64,000 bases of DNA from Asticcacaulis machinosus. GTDB lineage: Bacteria > Pseudomonadota > Alphaproteobacteria > Caulobacterales > Caulobacteraceae. The notes under the pieces were generated by a model that saw only the letters and a program-made list of their open reading frames with translations, was not told the origin of the DNA and did not search any database. Location of the stretch: NCBI RefSeq assembly GCF_028550435.1, contig NZ_JAQQKV010000002.1:1081599-1145598 (forward strand), given 5' to 3'. The translations under genes were made by a program, and so were the position numbers. Shown here piece after piece: positions 25,756 to 33,284 of this stretch (its first letter is position 1; each line of letters begins with the position of its first letter).

Positions 25756-26397
25756 TTAGTGGGCTGCGGGAGCCGCTGCTGGCGCTGCGGCAGGGGCCGC
25801 TTCGCCGGCTGCCGGAGCAGCGGTTGTGGCCGCACCCGGTTGACGGGCCGGATCGGGCGCAGGCACCGCATAACCTGCAGAGCCATGAGTCTTAAGCCAG
25901 GCGATCAGGTTGACGCGGTCTTCAGGTTTTTTGATGCCGGCAAAGGCCATCTTGGTGCCCTTGACCCACTTACCCGGTGCGCCGAGGAAGTGATAAAGCT
26001 CATCATAGGTCCAGTTTGGCGCTGGGGCTGCGTGAGCCTTCATGGCGTCCGAATAGGCAAAACCGGCATGGCCCGCCGTGGGACGGCCGACAATGCCGTT
26101 CAGGCCGGGGCCGGTACCATTCGCATCAGTAACCTGGTGGCACGACGTACATTTTTTGAACTGGGCTTCGCCAGCGGCCAGATCAGCCGTCGCCAGAACC
26201 GTACCCCAATCGGGCAGGATTTCAGGGCCGGCAGCCTCGCCACCTTCGGCGACTTCGGCGACTTCGATCAGGTAGCCCGGCTTTTCAGGCTTTTCGGTGT
26301 GGTAGATCATGTCGGCGCCGATGCGCACGCCCATAATGGCAAGGGCCGTGGCCAGGCCCGCGCCCATAATCATATTCAGTTTAAGGTCACCGCTCAT
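25756..26397 (-). CDS. membrane-anchored cytochrome c
   Basis: 213 residues with an uncleaved N-terminal anchor (LNMIMGAGLATALAIMGVRIGA) and one class I cytochrome domain. Haem site Cys83-Cys86-His87 (CTSCH); the distal ligand is probably Met150 (GTKMAFAGIKKPEDR). An Ala/Pro-rich C-terminal tail of about 40 residues follows the domain. This resembles CycM/c552-type carriers that pass electrons from the bc1 complex to terminal oxidases. It is a single gene ending at a shared terminator. Confidence 0.92.
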   Translation of the reverse strand: MSGDLKLNMIMGAGLATALAIMGVRIGADMIYHTEKPEKPGYLIEVAEVAEGGEAAGPEILPDWGTVLATADLAAGEAQFKKCTSCHQVTDANGTGPGLNGIVGRPTAGHAGFAYSDAMKAHAAPAPNWTYDELYHFLGAPGKWVKGTKMAFAGIKKPEDRVNLIAWLKTHGSAGYAVPAPDPARQPGAATTAAPAAGEAAPAAAPAAAPAAH

Positions 26398-26505
26398 TCA
26401 GATCACCAATCATGGGGCTCAGCCGCCCTCAAGAAGTTTATTCCATGCCGAACTATAGCCTTATCGGATGATTCCTTAAAACTATGTTCTTGCGCAGACT
26501 ATTAG

Positions 26506-26593
26506 AGTGTCAGCGCATTTGGCTTGCGTCTGGCTCTCTGACACGCTACCGCGAAAGACGCAAGGCGCGTTTGCCGCTTTTTGCCGAAAAAGC
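26506..26593. other. inverted repeats upstream of kdsB
   Basis: The gap 26398-26664 has no gene. It contains GTGTCAG/CTGACAC (26507-26513, 26538-26544), TTGCGTC/GACGCAA (26524-26530, 26557-26563) and a tight hairpin GCTTTTT-gccg-AAAAAGC (26576-26593). The stems overlap, so alternative structures are possible. The role is unknown. Confidence 0.4.
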
Positions 26594-26664
26594 CTTGTGA
26601 GTGTGGCAAATCGCCGCATTTTCAAAACGGTTGCAACCGCCTGATAGGGTGAGAGTTTATAGAT

Positions 26665-27390
26665 ATGACATCGCTGGTTATTATTCCTGCCCGAATGGCC
26701 GCCACCCGTCTGCCGGATAAGCCTCTGGCCGATATTGCGGGCTTGCCCATGATCGTGCGGGTGATGAAGCAGGCGCAGAAAGCCCGCGATGTGCGTGTGG
26801 TCGTGGCCGCGGGTGACCAGCCGATTGTTGATGCTATTGTGGCCCACGGCGGAGAAGCGGTTCTGACCGATCCGGCCCTGCCATCGGGATCTGACCGAAT
26901 CATGGCGGCATTGCGGGCGGTTGACCCGGAAGGCGCCCATGACATTGTGATCAATCTTCAGGGCGACATGCCGTTTGTCGACCCTGAGGTCATCAGCCGA
27001 ACTATCGCGCTTTTGAATGATCAGCCCAAAGCCGATATTGCAACCCTTGTAGCGCCTGAACATTCCACTGCTGACCGCACTAACAAAGATGTGGTCAAGG
27101 CGGTGCTGACCACATCGGGTAAAGCCTTGTATTTTACCCGATCGACCCTGTTTGGCGATGCGCCGATCTGGCGGCATATTGGCATCTATGGCTACCGGCG
27201 GGCTGCATTGGAGGCCTTTACCGCTGCCCCGCCATCACCGCTGGAGACGCTTGAAAAACTTGAGCAATTGCGTGCGCTGGAAATGGATATGAATATCTAT
27301 GCGCTGGTGGTAGAGGACGCGCCCCTGTCGGTCGACAATCCGGCAGACCTGACCGATGCCATTGCCTATGCCCAAGCTAACTCTCTTTAA
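26665..27390 (+). CDS. kdsB: 3-deoxy-manno-octulosonate cytidylyltransferase (KdsB)
   Basis: Activates Kdo with CTP to CMP-Kdo for lipopolysaccharide inner core synthesis. 241 residues. Clear motifs: VIIPARMAATRLPDKPL at the N-terminus, then VVAAGDQPI, AHDIVINLQGDMPFVDP, the metal/sugar region KALYFTRSTL, and HIGIYGYRRAAL, with SPLETLEKLEQLRAL near the end. It is followed 17 nt later by pheA and then an amidotransferase, likely one operon. Cytoplasmic. Confidence 0.95.
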   Translation: MTSLVIIPARMAATRLPDKPLADIAGLPMIVRVMKQAQKARDVRVVVAAGDQPIVDAIVAHGGEAVLTDPALPSGSDRIMAALRAVDPEGAHDIVINLQGDMPFVDPEVISRTIALLNDQPKADIATLVAPEHSTADRTNKDVVKAVLTTSGKALYFTRSTLFGDAPIWRHIGIYGYRRAALEAFTAAPPSPLETLEKLEQLRALEMDMNIYALVVEDAPLSVDNPADLTDAIAYAQANSL

Positions 27391-27407
27391 GTTTTGCGGA
27401 CTGTAAC

Positions 27408-28253
27408 ATGTCAAACCCTCAAAGAATCGCCTTTCAGGGCGAACCCGGCGCCTTCAGCCATCAGGCCATAAAGCGCTGGTTTCCCGGTGCCGAAGCGGTC
27501 GCCCATCCGACTTTTGAGGAAGCGTTTGCGGCGGTGCGTAGCGGTGAGTGTGACCTTGGTATGATTCCGGTCGAAAACTCTCTGGCCGGGCGGGTGGCGG
27601 ATGTCCATCACCTGCTGCCCCATTCGGGTTTGAAGATCATCGGGGAGCGCTTCCTGCCGATCGAAATGAATCTGATGGTCAATAAGGGCGCGAAACTTGA
27701 GGATATCAAGGTGGCGGCCTCCCACCCTATGGCCCTGATGCAGTGCCGTAATTCCTTGCGCGAACTCAACATCTTACCGGAAGTGTTTCACGATACGGCG
27801 GGATCGGCCCGCGCCCTGAAAGACAGCGGCGCTATGGACCGGGCGGCAATTGCCCCCGAAGTGGCGGCAGAACTTTACGGCCTTGAGATCATCCGCCCGA
27901 ACCTTGAAGACGCGCGCCACAACACCACGCGTTTTCTGGTGCTGACGGGTGAACAGAGCGTGGTCGACCCGGCGCCGGAAACCCGTTGCGTCACCACCTT
28001 TGTGTTTCGGGTGCGCTCGATCCCCGCAGCGCTCTATAAGGCGCTGGGCGGGTTTGCCACCAACAGCGTTAATATGACCAAGCTGGAAAGCTATTCGGAA
28101 AACGGCTCGTTCTCGGTGACGTTTTTTTACGCGGATGTCGAGGCGCGCCCCAGCGACCGCGCCCTTCAACTGGCTATGGAAGAGCTGAAATTCTTTGCAA
28201 CGGATGTCGAGATTTTGGGCGTCTATCCGCAGGATGAGTTCCGCAGGAAGTAA
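27408..28253 (+). CDS. pheA: prephenate dehydratase (PheA)
   Basis: Converts prephenate to phenylpyruvate in phenylalanine synthesis. 281 residues with the catalytic prephenate dehydratase domain (IAFQGEPGAFSHQAIKRW, MIPVENSLAGRV, HNTTRFLVL) and a C-terminal ACT domain for feedback control (VFRVRSIPAALYKALGGFA, MTKLESYSENGSFSVTFF). There is no chorismate mutase domain, so it is the monofunctional form. It sits between kdsB and a glutamine amidotransferase, with 6 nt to the latter. Confidence 0.95.
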   Translation: MSNPQRIAFQGEPGAFSHQAIKRWFPGAEAVAHPTFEEAFAAVRSGECDLGMIPVENSLAGRVADVHHLLPHSGLKIIGERFLPIEMNLMVNKGAKLEDIKVAASHPMALMQCRNSLRELNILPEVFHDTAGSARALKDSGAMDRAAIAPEVAAELYGLEIIRPNLEDARHNTTRFLVLTGEQSVVDPAPETRCVTTFVFRVRSIPAALYKALGGFATNSVNMTKLESYSENGSFSVTFFYADVEARPSDRALQLAMEELKFFATDVEILGVYPQDEFRRK

Positions 28254-28259
28254 AAGACT

Positions 28260-29021
28260 ATGTGCGAACTTCTGGGCATGAACGCCAATGTGCCGACCGA
28301 TATCCGCTTCAGCTTTGCCGCCCTGGCGAAACGCGGCGGTGACACCGGCCCGCATAAGGATGGCTGGGGCATCAGCTTTTATGAAAACAAAGGCTGCCGC
28401 AGCTTTCATGACCCGAACCCGTCGGCGCAGTCGGAACTGGCGGCGTTGGTCAAAAATTATCCGATCAAGAGCCGCATGGTCATCGCCCATGTCCGTAAGG
28501 CTAACCGCGGGCGGGTGGCGCTGGAAAACACCCACCCGTTTACCCGCGAACTGTGGGGGCGGGCCTGGACGTTTGCGCACAATGGCCAGCTTAAGGGTGT
28601 CAAGGATTTACCGCTCAGTTTTTTCAGGCCCATAGGTACAACCGACTCCGAGCACGCCTTTTGTTTTGTGATGGATTATCTGGTCAAGACCTTTCCCGAA
28701 TGTCCGCCGCCCAAGGTGCTGGATCGGGAAATCTCGGATCTGTTTGCGCAACTACGCGGCCTTGGCGTGTTCAATACCCTGCTGACCGATGGGCGCTCAA
28801 TGTACGCGTCATGCTCAAAAAAGCTGTGCTATATCAAACGCGAAGCGCCGTTTGGTCGGGCAACCCTGATAGATGAGGACGTGCAGGTTGATTTCGCGGC
28901 CGAGACCACGCCGGACGATAAGGTCATCGTTATCGCCACCCAACCTTTGACGCAGGATGAACTATGGACGACGGTTGTGCCAGATAGCACGCTGATTCTA
29001 CGTGGCGGTGAGGTTGTTTAG
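28260..29021 (+). CDS. class II glutamine amidotransferase (YafJ-like)
   Basis: 253 residues. The N-terminal nucleophile Cys2 (MCELLGMN) becomes the terminal residue after Met removal. Glutaminase motifs: KRGGDTGPHKDGWGISFY, VIAHVRKANRG, NTHPFTRELWG, and the oxyanion FAHNGQLKG. There is no fused synthase domain. Related stand-alone enzymes include YafJ and yeast Dug3; the substrate here is unknown. It is the last gene of the kdsB-pheA unit and overlaps the next minus-strand gene by 4 nt at its 3' end. Confidence 0.9.
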   Translation: MCELLGMNANVPTDIRFSFAALAKRGGDTGPHKDGWGISFYENKGCRSFHDPNPSAQSELAALVKNYPIKSRMVIAHVRKANRGRVALENTHPFTRELWGRAWTFAHNGQLKGVKDLPLSFFRPIGTTDSEHAFCFVMDYLVKTFPECPPPKVLDREISDLFAQLRGLGVFNTLLTDGRSMYASCSKKLCYIKREAPFGRATLIDEDVQVDFAAETTPDDKVIVIATQPLTQDELWTTVVPDSTLILRGGEVV

Positions 29022-29218
29022 CTTGTCAAAAAGTGACTGAGGTAAACGACAGTAAACACGCTTTGGAGCGCGGTGGCTGTAACCGCCAAACCCAGGCCGA
29101 TCCATTCCAGATAAGACCGTTTCAGCGACAGCTTGTCTTCATTGAAATGGGCGGGTTCGACATCGTAGTTTTCGACGAAGATATTGTCCTGATTATTGGG
29201 ATGGGCATGTTCGGTCAT
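29018..29218 (-). CDS. small single-pass membrane protein
   Basis: 66 residues. ATG 29218 is fixed by AAAGGAGGA 6 nt upstream; a longer frame to 29455 would run through the SRP RNA gene and is rejected. The N-terminal half is polar and acidic (NIFVENYDVEPAHFNEDKL), then SYLEWIGLGLAVTATALQS and a hydrophobic end (VFTVVYLSHFL). No family is recognised. It is monocistronic and convergent with the amidotransferase. Confidence 0.68.
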   Translation of the reverse strand: MTEHAHPNNQDNIFVENYDVEPAHFNEDKLSLKRSYLEWIGLGLAVTATALQSVFTVVYLSHFLTS

Positions 29219-29331
29219 GATCGTCCTCCTTTTATGAGTTGGAAGCAGCATAATCCGTTTGCTGTAAGGCTTTAAGACGCATGTTCGTGATCGGTGTAAG
29301 CGGGCTGTAAAATGCTCCTTGAGATTCCCTC

Positions 29332-29360
29332 TTGCATCCGGGAGCCAAAATACGCATATA
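29332..29360 (+). promoter_or_regulatory. promoter of the SRP RNA gene
   Basis: TTGCAT (29332-29337) and CATATA (29355-29360) with a 17-nt spacer. The last base of the -10 lies 7 nt before the 5' end inferred from RNA pairing (29367), the expected position for a sigma-70-type promoter. Confidence 0.6.
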
Positions 29361-29366
29361 GCGCTT

Positions 29367-29453
29367 GAGATCGCGCGGGCGAAGGCCTCGCCAATCTGGT
29401 CAGGGCCGGAAGGCAGCAGCCACAACGAATTCACCTTCGGGTCGCGCGGTCTC
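29367..29453 (+). ncRNA. ffs: signal recognition particle RNA (4.5S, small bacterial type)
   Basis: RNA scaffold that binds Ffh and FtsY to target membrane proteins. The apical Ffh-binding loop is diagnostic: GGTCAGGGCCGGAAGG then CAGCAGCC (about 29398-29420). The ends pair over about 20 bp: GAGATCGCGCGGGCGAAGG at 29367-29385 with CCTTCGGGTCGCGCGGTCTC at 29434-29453. The 87-nt length is usual for the short form. In many bacteria ffs lies directly before dnaX; here one AT-rich gene separates them. Confidence 0.9.
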
Positions 29454-29542
29454 ACCTATTCCCCAAAAAATCTATCTCGTAATGAATGATCAAGGTTATC
29501 GAAACCATCTAGCGATGGGGCGTGTAAATTTGAGGGGGGATT

Positions 29543-30163
29543 ATGGCGTCAGATTATATGCGGACTGATGAAAGGCTAGAACTTATCAATGCGCTTGAAC
29601 ACAGCGCTGAAATTTCTGATAAAATTGAAGAAAATCCAATATTTTGGAAATGGTTAATCGTCGCTTTCCATAATGCCCTACAGGGTGCATTCGTTTGCTA
29701 CTTAGATGGCTCCATTACGGGCTTGGGTACATCTGGATTGAGTGTACTCGATGATCACAAAAAAGATGATCATAACAATCAGCTTCAAACTCTACGTTGG
29801 CTAAATGGTGATATGGATGGTGAAATGCCAAATCCTAAATTGGCCCCAATCAGGAAGCTTTATCAGCGATTGTCTGAGGTTGAATACGTTGGAGAATGGA
29901 ATGTAGTCGTTACCAGTAGAACGACGGATTCGGCATTGAAAAGATTAGTCGATTTCCGAAATGAGTTCATACATTTCACTCCGAAAGGCTTGTCAGTTGA
30001 ACTCAACGGTTTTCCACAAATGGTGCTAACACTGTGTGATCTTGTTGAGGTGTTGGCTCTGGTAAAGCCAACATACAGCCGACATATGGACGAAGCGAAG
30101 AATTCTCGATTAGCAGATGCTTTATCCAAGCTTAGAGCAAATATGGGTGCTTTAAAGTACTGA
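29543..30163 (+). CDS. AT-rich HEPN-like protein between ffs and dnaX
   Basis: 206 residues with GAGGGGGG before ATG 29543. Base composition is unlike the flanks: 45 G/C in 120 nt at 29581-29700, against 40 in 60 in dnaX at 30481-30540. It begins with an amphipathic helix and FWKWLIVAFHNALQGAF. It ends with a helical region holding FRNEFIHFTPKGLSVEL, whose R-N-x-x-x-H resembles the HEPN ribonuclease motif. From memory, proteins with this RNEFIHFTPKG block form a scattered, uncharacterised family. No toxin or antitoxin partner is visible next to it. It looks horizontally acquired. Confidence 0.75.
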   Translation: MASDYMRTDERLELINALEHSAEISDKIEENPIFWKWLIVAFHNALQGAFVCYLDGSITGLGTSGLSVLDDHKKDDHNNQLQTLRWLNGDMDGEMPNPKLAPIRKLYQRLSEVEYVGEWNVVVTSRTTDSALKRLVDFRNEFIHFTPKGLSVELNGFPQMVLTLCDLVEVLALVKPTYSRHMDEAKNSRLADALSKLRANMGALKY

Positions 30164-30196
30164 CGCCTTCGACAAATGTGTCTATAGATTTCCTTT

Positions 30197-32062
30197 ATGA
30201 GCGATTTTCCTGAAGCCGATGATCCGTTTGCCACCGATGACGAAGATGAGCGTGCTAACGCTGCGCTTTTTGAGCACAGTGAGCGCGATGATCTGACGGC
30301 GGATATTTTCGGTGACACGGCACCTGCAAAGACGCCGAGCGCCCCGGCGCCGCTGACGTCCGAAGCCTATACGGTGCTGGCGCGCAAATACCGTCCGCGC
30401 ACCTTTGAGGATCTGATCGGTCAGGAAGCGATGGTGCGCACTCTGTCGCACGCCTTTGCTACCGGCCGGATCGCCCATGCCTTTATGCTGACCGGTGTGC
30501 GCGGGGTAGGGAAAACCACGACGGCGCGGTTGCTGGCGCGCGCGCTCAATTACGAATCTGAGACCGTACATGGCCCGTCGGTCGATCTGACCACGTTCGG
30601 CGTCCACTGTCAGGCAATCATCGAAGGCCGCCACATCGATGTGCTGGAACTCGATGCCGCGTCACGGACCGGTGTCGATGCCATGCGTGAACTGCTGGAG
30701 AGCGTGCGTTATGCGCCGGTAGAGGCCCGCTATAAAGTTTACGTCATCGACGAAGTGCACATGCTGTCGACGGGGGCGTTTAACGCGCTCCTGAAAACGC
30801 TCGAAGAACCGCCGCCCCACGCCAAGTTTATCTTTGCGACGACCGAAATCCGTAAAGTTCCAGTCACCATCCTGTCGCGCTGCCAGCGCTTTGACCTGCG
30901 CCGGGTTGAACCGGAAACGCTGGCACCGCACCTTGAGAAAATCTGCCGCCTCGAAGGCGCTCAGATTGAGCCGGACGCCATCGCCCTGATTGCCCGTGCC
31001 GCCGAAGGCTCGGTACGCGACAGTTTGTCCTTGCTCGATCAGGCGCTGGTGCAGGGCGATGAAGGCCAGCCCGTATCAGGTGAGTTGGTGCGCGACATGC
31101 TGGGCCTGGCGGATCGGTCAGCCACACTGAACCTGTTTGAAAACATCATCTCCGGCCAAATTCAGGACGCTTTGCCGGGGTTCCGCACGCTCTATGGTTA
31201 CGGCGCTGATCCGTCGCAGATCATGGGCGATATGCTGGAATACTGCCATGCCTGTTCGGTGGCCAAGGTGTTAGGGGCCGAAGCCACTCGCTTGCCTAAA
31301 GAAGCCGCCGAGCGGGTGACCCTGCTGGGCGCGGCCTTGTCGGCGGGGACTTTATCGCGCTTGTGGACCCTGATGCTTAAGGCGTTTGAGGAAGTGCGCC
31401 GCGCACCAGACCCTGCGGCGGCGACTGAAATGGCGTTGGTGCGGTTCTGCTATGTCTCTGACCTGCCGGGGCCGGAAGCCCTGCTGAAGCGGCTGCAGAA
31501 TGGCGAAGACCTGCTGGCGGGGGGGACGCCTCAAGGCCCAACGGGCGGCGGGGGTGGTGTGAGTGCGCAATATCGCGGCGCCAATTCCAATGCGGTCGTA
31601 ATGATGCGTCCGCACATGCAGGCCGCACCGCAGATTGAACTGAACAGCTTTGCCGATGTCATGGCCCTGATCGAGCAAAAGCGCGAAATTGGGTTGCGCG
31701 TTGATGTCGAGCGTTATGTGCGGTTGGTGTCGTTCATGCCGGGGGCTATCACCTTTGAGCCGGCACCCAATATGCCCGCCGATCTGGTGCGCAAACTGTC
31801 CTTACGTCTCAAGGAATGGACGGGTCAGCGCTGGCTGATCGCCACCGACGGGCAGGGCGGGGCGGAATCGATTTATGAGCGCGATAAGCGTGAAGCCGAT
31901 GAAGCGCGGTCGGCGGTGCTGGCCGATCCGTTTATGACCCAGCTTATGGCCACCTTCCCCGGTGCCAAAATGACGGGTTTCCGCAAAAAACCCAAGCCGG
32001 TTGACACAACGCCTGAAATTCCTACATCTGCCGATGAAACTCCCGATAAGGATGACGACTGA
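30197..32062 (+). CDS. dnaX: DNA polymerase III tau/gamma subunit (DnaX)
   Basis: Clamp-loader ATPase, 621 residues. An acidic N-terminal extension of about 55 residues precedes the AAA+ core (ARKYRPRTFEDLIGQEAMV). Walker A is GVRGVGKTTTAR, Walker B VYVIDEVHML, then NALLKTLEEPPPH and the SRC sensor (TILSRCQRFDLRR). The zinc module usual in DnaX has only one cysteine left (GVHCQAI). Domain III follows, then a Gly-rich linker and a tau-like C-terminal part (ERYVRLVSFMPGAITFEPA). Its stop overlaps the ybaB start. It heads the dnaX-ybaB-recR operon. Confidence 0.95.
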   Translation: MSDFPEADDPFATDDEDERANAALFEHSERDDLTADIFGDTAPAKTPSAPAPLTSEAYTVLARKYRPRTFEDLIGQEAMVRTLSHAFATGRIAHAFMLTGVRGVGKTTTARLLARALNYESETVHGPSVDLTTFGVHCQAIIEGRHIDVLELDAASRTGVDAMRELLESVRYAPVEARYKVYVIDEVHMLSTGAFNALLKTLEEPPPHAKFIFATTEIRKVPVTILSRCQRFDLRRVEPETLAPHLEKICRLEGAQIEPDAIALIARAAEGSVRDSLSLLDQALVQGDEGQPVSGELVRDMLGLADRSATLNLFENIISGQIQDALPGFRTLYGYGADPSQIMGDMLEYCHACSVAKVLGAEATRLPKEAAERVTLLGAALSAGTLSRLWTLMLKAFEEVRRAPDPAAATEMALVRFCYVSDLPGPEALLKRLQNGEDLLAGGTPQGPTGGGGGVSAQYRGANSNAVVMMRPHMQAAPQIELNSFADVMALIEQKREIGLRVDVERYVRLVSFMPGAITFEPAPNMPADLVRKLSLRLKEWTGQRWLIATDGQGGAESIYERDKREADEARSAVLADPFMTQLMATFPGAKMTGFRKKPKPVDTTPEIPTSADETPDKDDD

Positions 32063-32388
32063 TGGATATCAACAGTTTGATGAAGCAGGCTCAGGCCGTG
32101 CAGCAGAAATTTTCCGAAGCCCAGAACAAGATGAGCGCCACGGTCGTGACCGGCACATCGGGGGCGGGTCTGGTCAGTCTGGATCTCAAAGGGGCGGGTG
32201 AATTGTTGTCGCTTAAAATCGACCCCAGCCTTTTGTCCGAAGACCCGGAAATCCTGAGCGACCTGATTGTGGCGGCCCACGCCGATGCCCGTAAAAAGCT
32301 GGATGAGGTTAATGCCAACCTGATGAAGGATGCGGCCGGGCCGTTCGGCGGGATGGGGGCTTTCCCCGGCATGCCGAAAATCTTTTAA
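32062..32388 (+). CDS. YbaB/EbfC nucleoid-associated protein
   Basis: 108 residues. The family forms a dimeric tweezer-shaped DNA-binding protein. Typical features: MDINSLMKQAQAVQQKFSEA, then GAGLVSLDLKGAGELLSLKID, LSEDPEILSDLIVAAHADA, and a Gly/Met/Pro-rich C-terminal tail. Its ATG overlaps the dnaX stop by one base, and recR begins 4 nt after its end, so the three genes are one translationally linked unit, as in most bacteria. Confidence 0.93.
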   Translation: MDINSLMKQAQAVQQKFSEAQNKMSATVVTGTSGAGLVSLDLKGAGELLSLKIDPSLLSEDPEILSDLIVAAHADARKKLDEVNANLMKDAAGPFGGMGAFPGMPKIF

Positions 32389-32392
32389 TTAA

Positions 32393-32995
32393 ATGGCGAT
32401 TGGCGCAGGCCCCGAAATTGAGCGATTGATGGCGCTGCTGTCTAAGCTGCCGGGGCTTGGGCCGCGCTCGGCCAGGCGGGCAGCATTAGCTTTGCTTAAG
32501 CGGCGTGAACAACTGCTGATCCCGCTCACCAACGCCATGCAGGACGCCGCCGATAAGGTCGAATCGTGTCGGATATGCGGGGCTTTATCGACGCAAAATC
32601 CGTGTGCGACCTGTGCTGATCCGGGCCGCGACAAAACCATGATCTGCGTGGTCGAAGAAGACTCAGCCCTGTGGGCGATGGAGCGTGTGGGCGCGTTTAG
32701 CGGGCGTTATCATGTGCTGGGCGGGCTGTTATCCGCTCTGGACGGCGTGCGGCCTGAAGACCTGCGCATCGACGGACTAGTTGAGCGCGTGCGCAGTGGT
32801 CACATCACCGAAGTCATCATGGCCTTGCCCGCCACGGTCGAGGGGCAAACCACAGCTCACTATGTCGCCGATCGCTTAAGGCCGCTAGGGAATGGCGTGC
32901 AGATCACCTATCTGGCCCGCGGCGTGCCTGTCGGCGGGGACCTCGACTGGCTGGATGATGGGACCATATCCCACGCCTTCAAGCAACGGCGTTAA
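32393..32995 (+). CDS. recR: recombination mediator RecR
   Basis: Works with RecO and RecF to load RecA at gaps. 200 residues. The helix-hairpin-helix is seen (LSKLPGLGPRSARRAAL), then the four-cysteine zinc finger (CRICGALSTQNPCATC), the TOPRIM domain (TMICVVEEDSALWAMERVG), and YHVLGGLLSALDGVRPEDL, with TYLARGVPVGGDLDWLDDGT at the C-terminus. It is the last gene of the dnaX-ybaB-recR operon. Confidence 0.96.
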   Translation: MAIGAGPEIERLMALLSKLPGLGPRSARRAALALLKRREQLLIPLTNAMQDAADKVESCRICGALSTQNPCATCADPGRDKTMICVVEEDSALWAMERVGAFSGRYHVLGGLLSALDGVRPEDLRIDGLVERVRSGHITEVIMALPATVEGQTTAHYVADRLRPLGNGVQITYLARGVPVGGDLDWLDDGTISHAFKQRR

Positions 32996-33020
32996 AGCCT
33001 TGAGTTTGGCGATCTGCGGC

Positions 33021-33122
33021 GTTGTCGTCGCTTGCAGGTACTAGTTGTACCTGCGGCGCTAGACGCCTGGCATCTCATCCAAACTGAAGGCTTTCCTCGT
33101 CGTGCCTCAAATCTCACGATTT
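33021..33122. repeat. REP-like palindromic repeat, copy 2
   Basis: The 48-bp unit at 33021-33068 matches 3811-3858 with 4 mismatches, including the perfect GCAGGTAC/GTACCTGC stem. The same tail (caaatctcacgattt) ends at 33122 after a spacer about 28 nt longer than in copy 1. Like copy 1 it lies just after the end of a housekeeping gene (recR). Confidence 0.7.
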
Positions 33123-33126
33123 ATAT

Positions 33127-33188
33127 CTCCTCCCTATTGCGCAGCAATGGGGAGGTGGCGGTGAGCATCGCGAGCCGACGGAGGGGGG
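33127..33188. repeat. CTCCCT/GGGGAG palindromic repeat before rlmN
   Basis: TCCTCCCTATTGC / GCAATGGGGAGG forms a hairpin, followed by CGGTGAGCATCGCGAG and GGAGGGGG. It belongs to the CTCCCC repeat family. Together with the REP-like element it fills most of the 289-bp recR-rlmN gap. Confidence 0.6.
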
Positions 33189-33284
33189 ATTTGCGCCGAG
33201 GGTTGTTTTACGCTATAAGGTTCGGATTGGCAGGTTTAACCCTGCCTTTTTTAGTTTCCCGACATTGTCTGAGAGCCCCCGCCC

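Noticed and set aside
29219..29455. Extension of the small membrane protein frame toward 29455
   Set aside because: It would run through the SRP RNA gene and its promoter; ATG 29218 has a strong ribosome binding site.
30197..32062. Loss of the DnaX zinc module as a novelty
   Set aside because: Only one cysteine remains, but from memory this is common in Caulobacter-type DnaX, so it is noted in the gene entry only.
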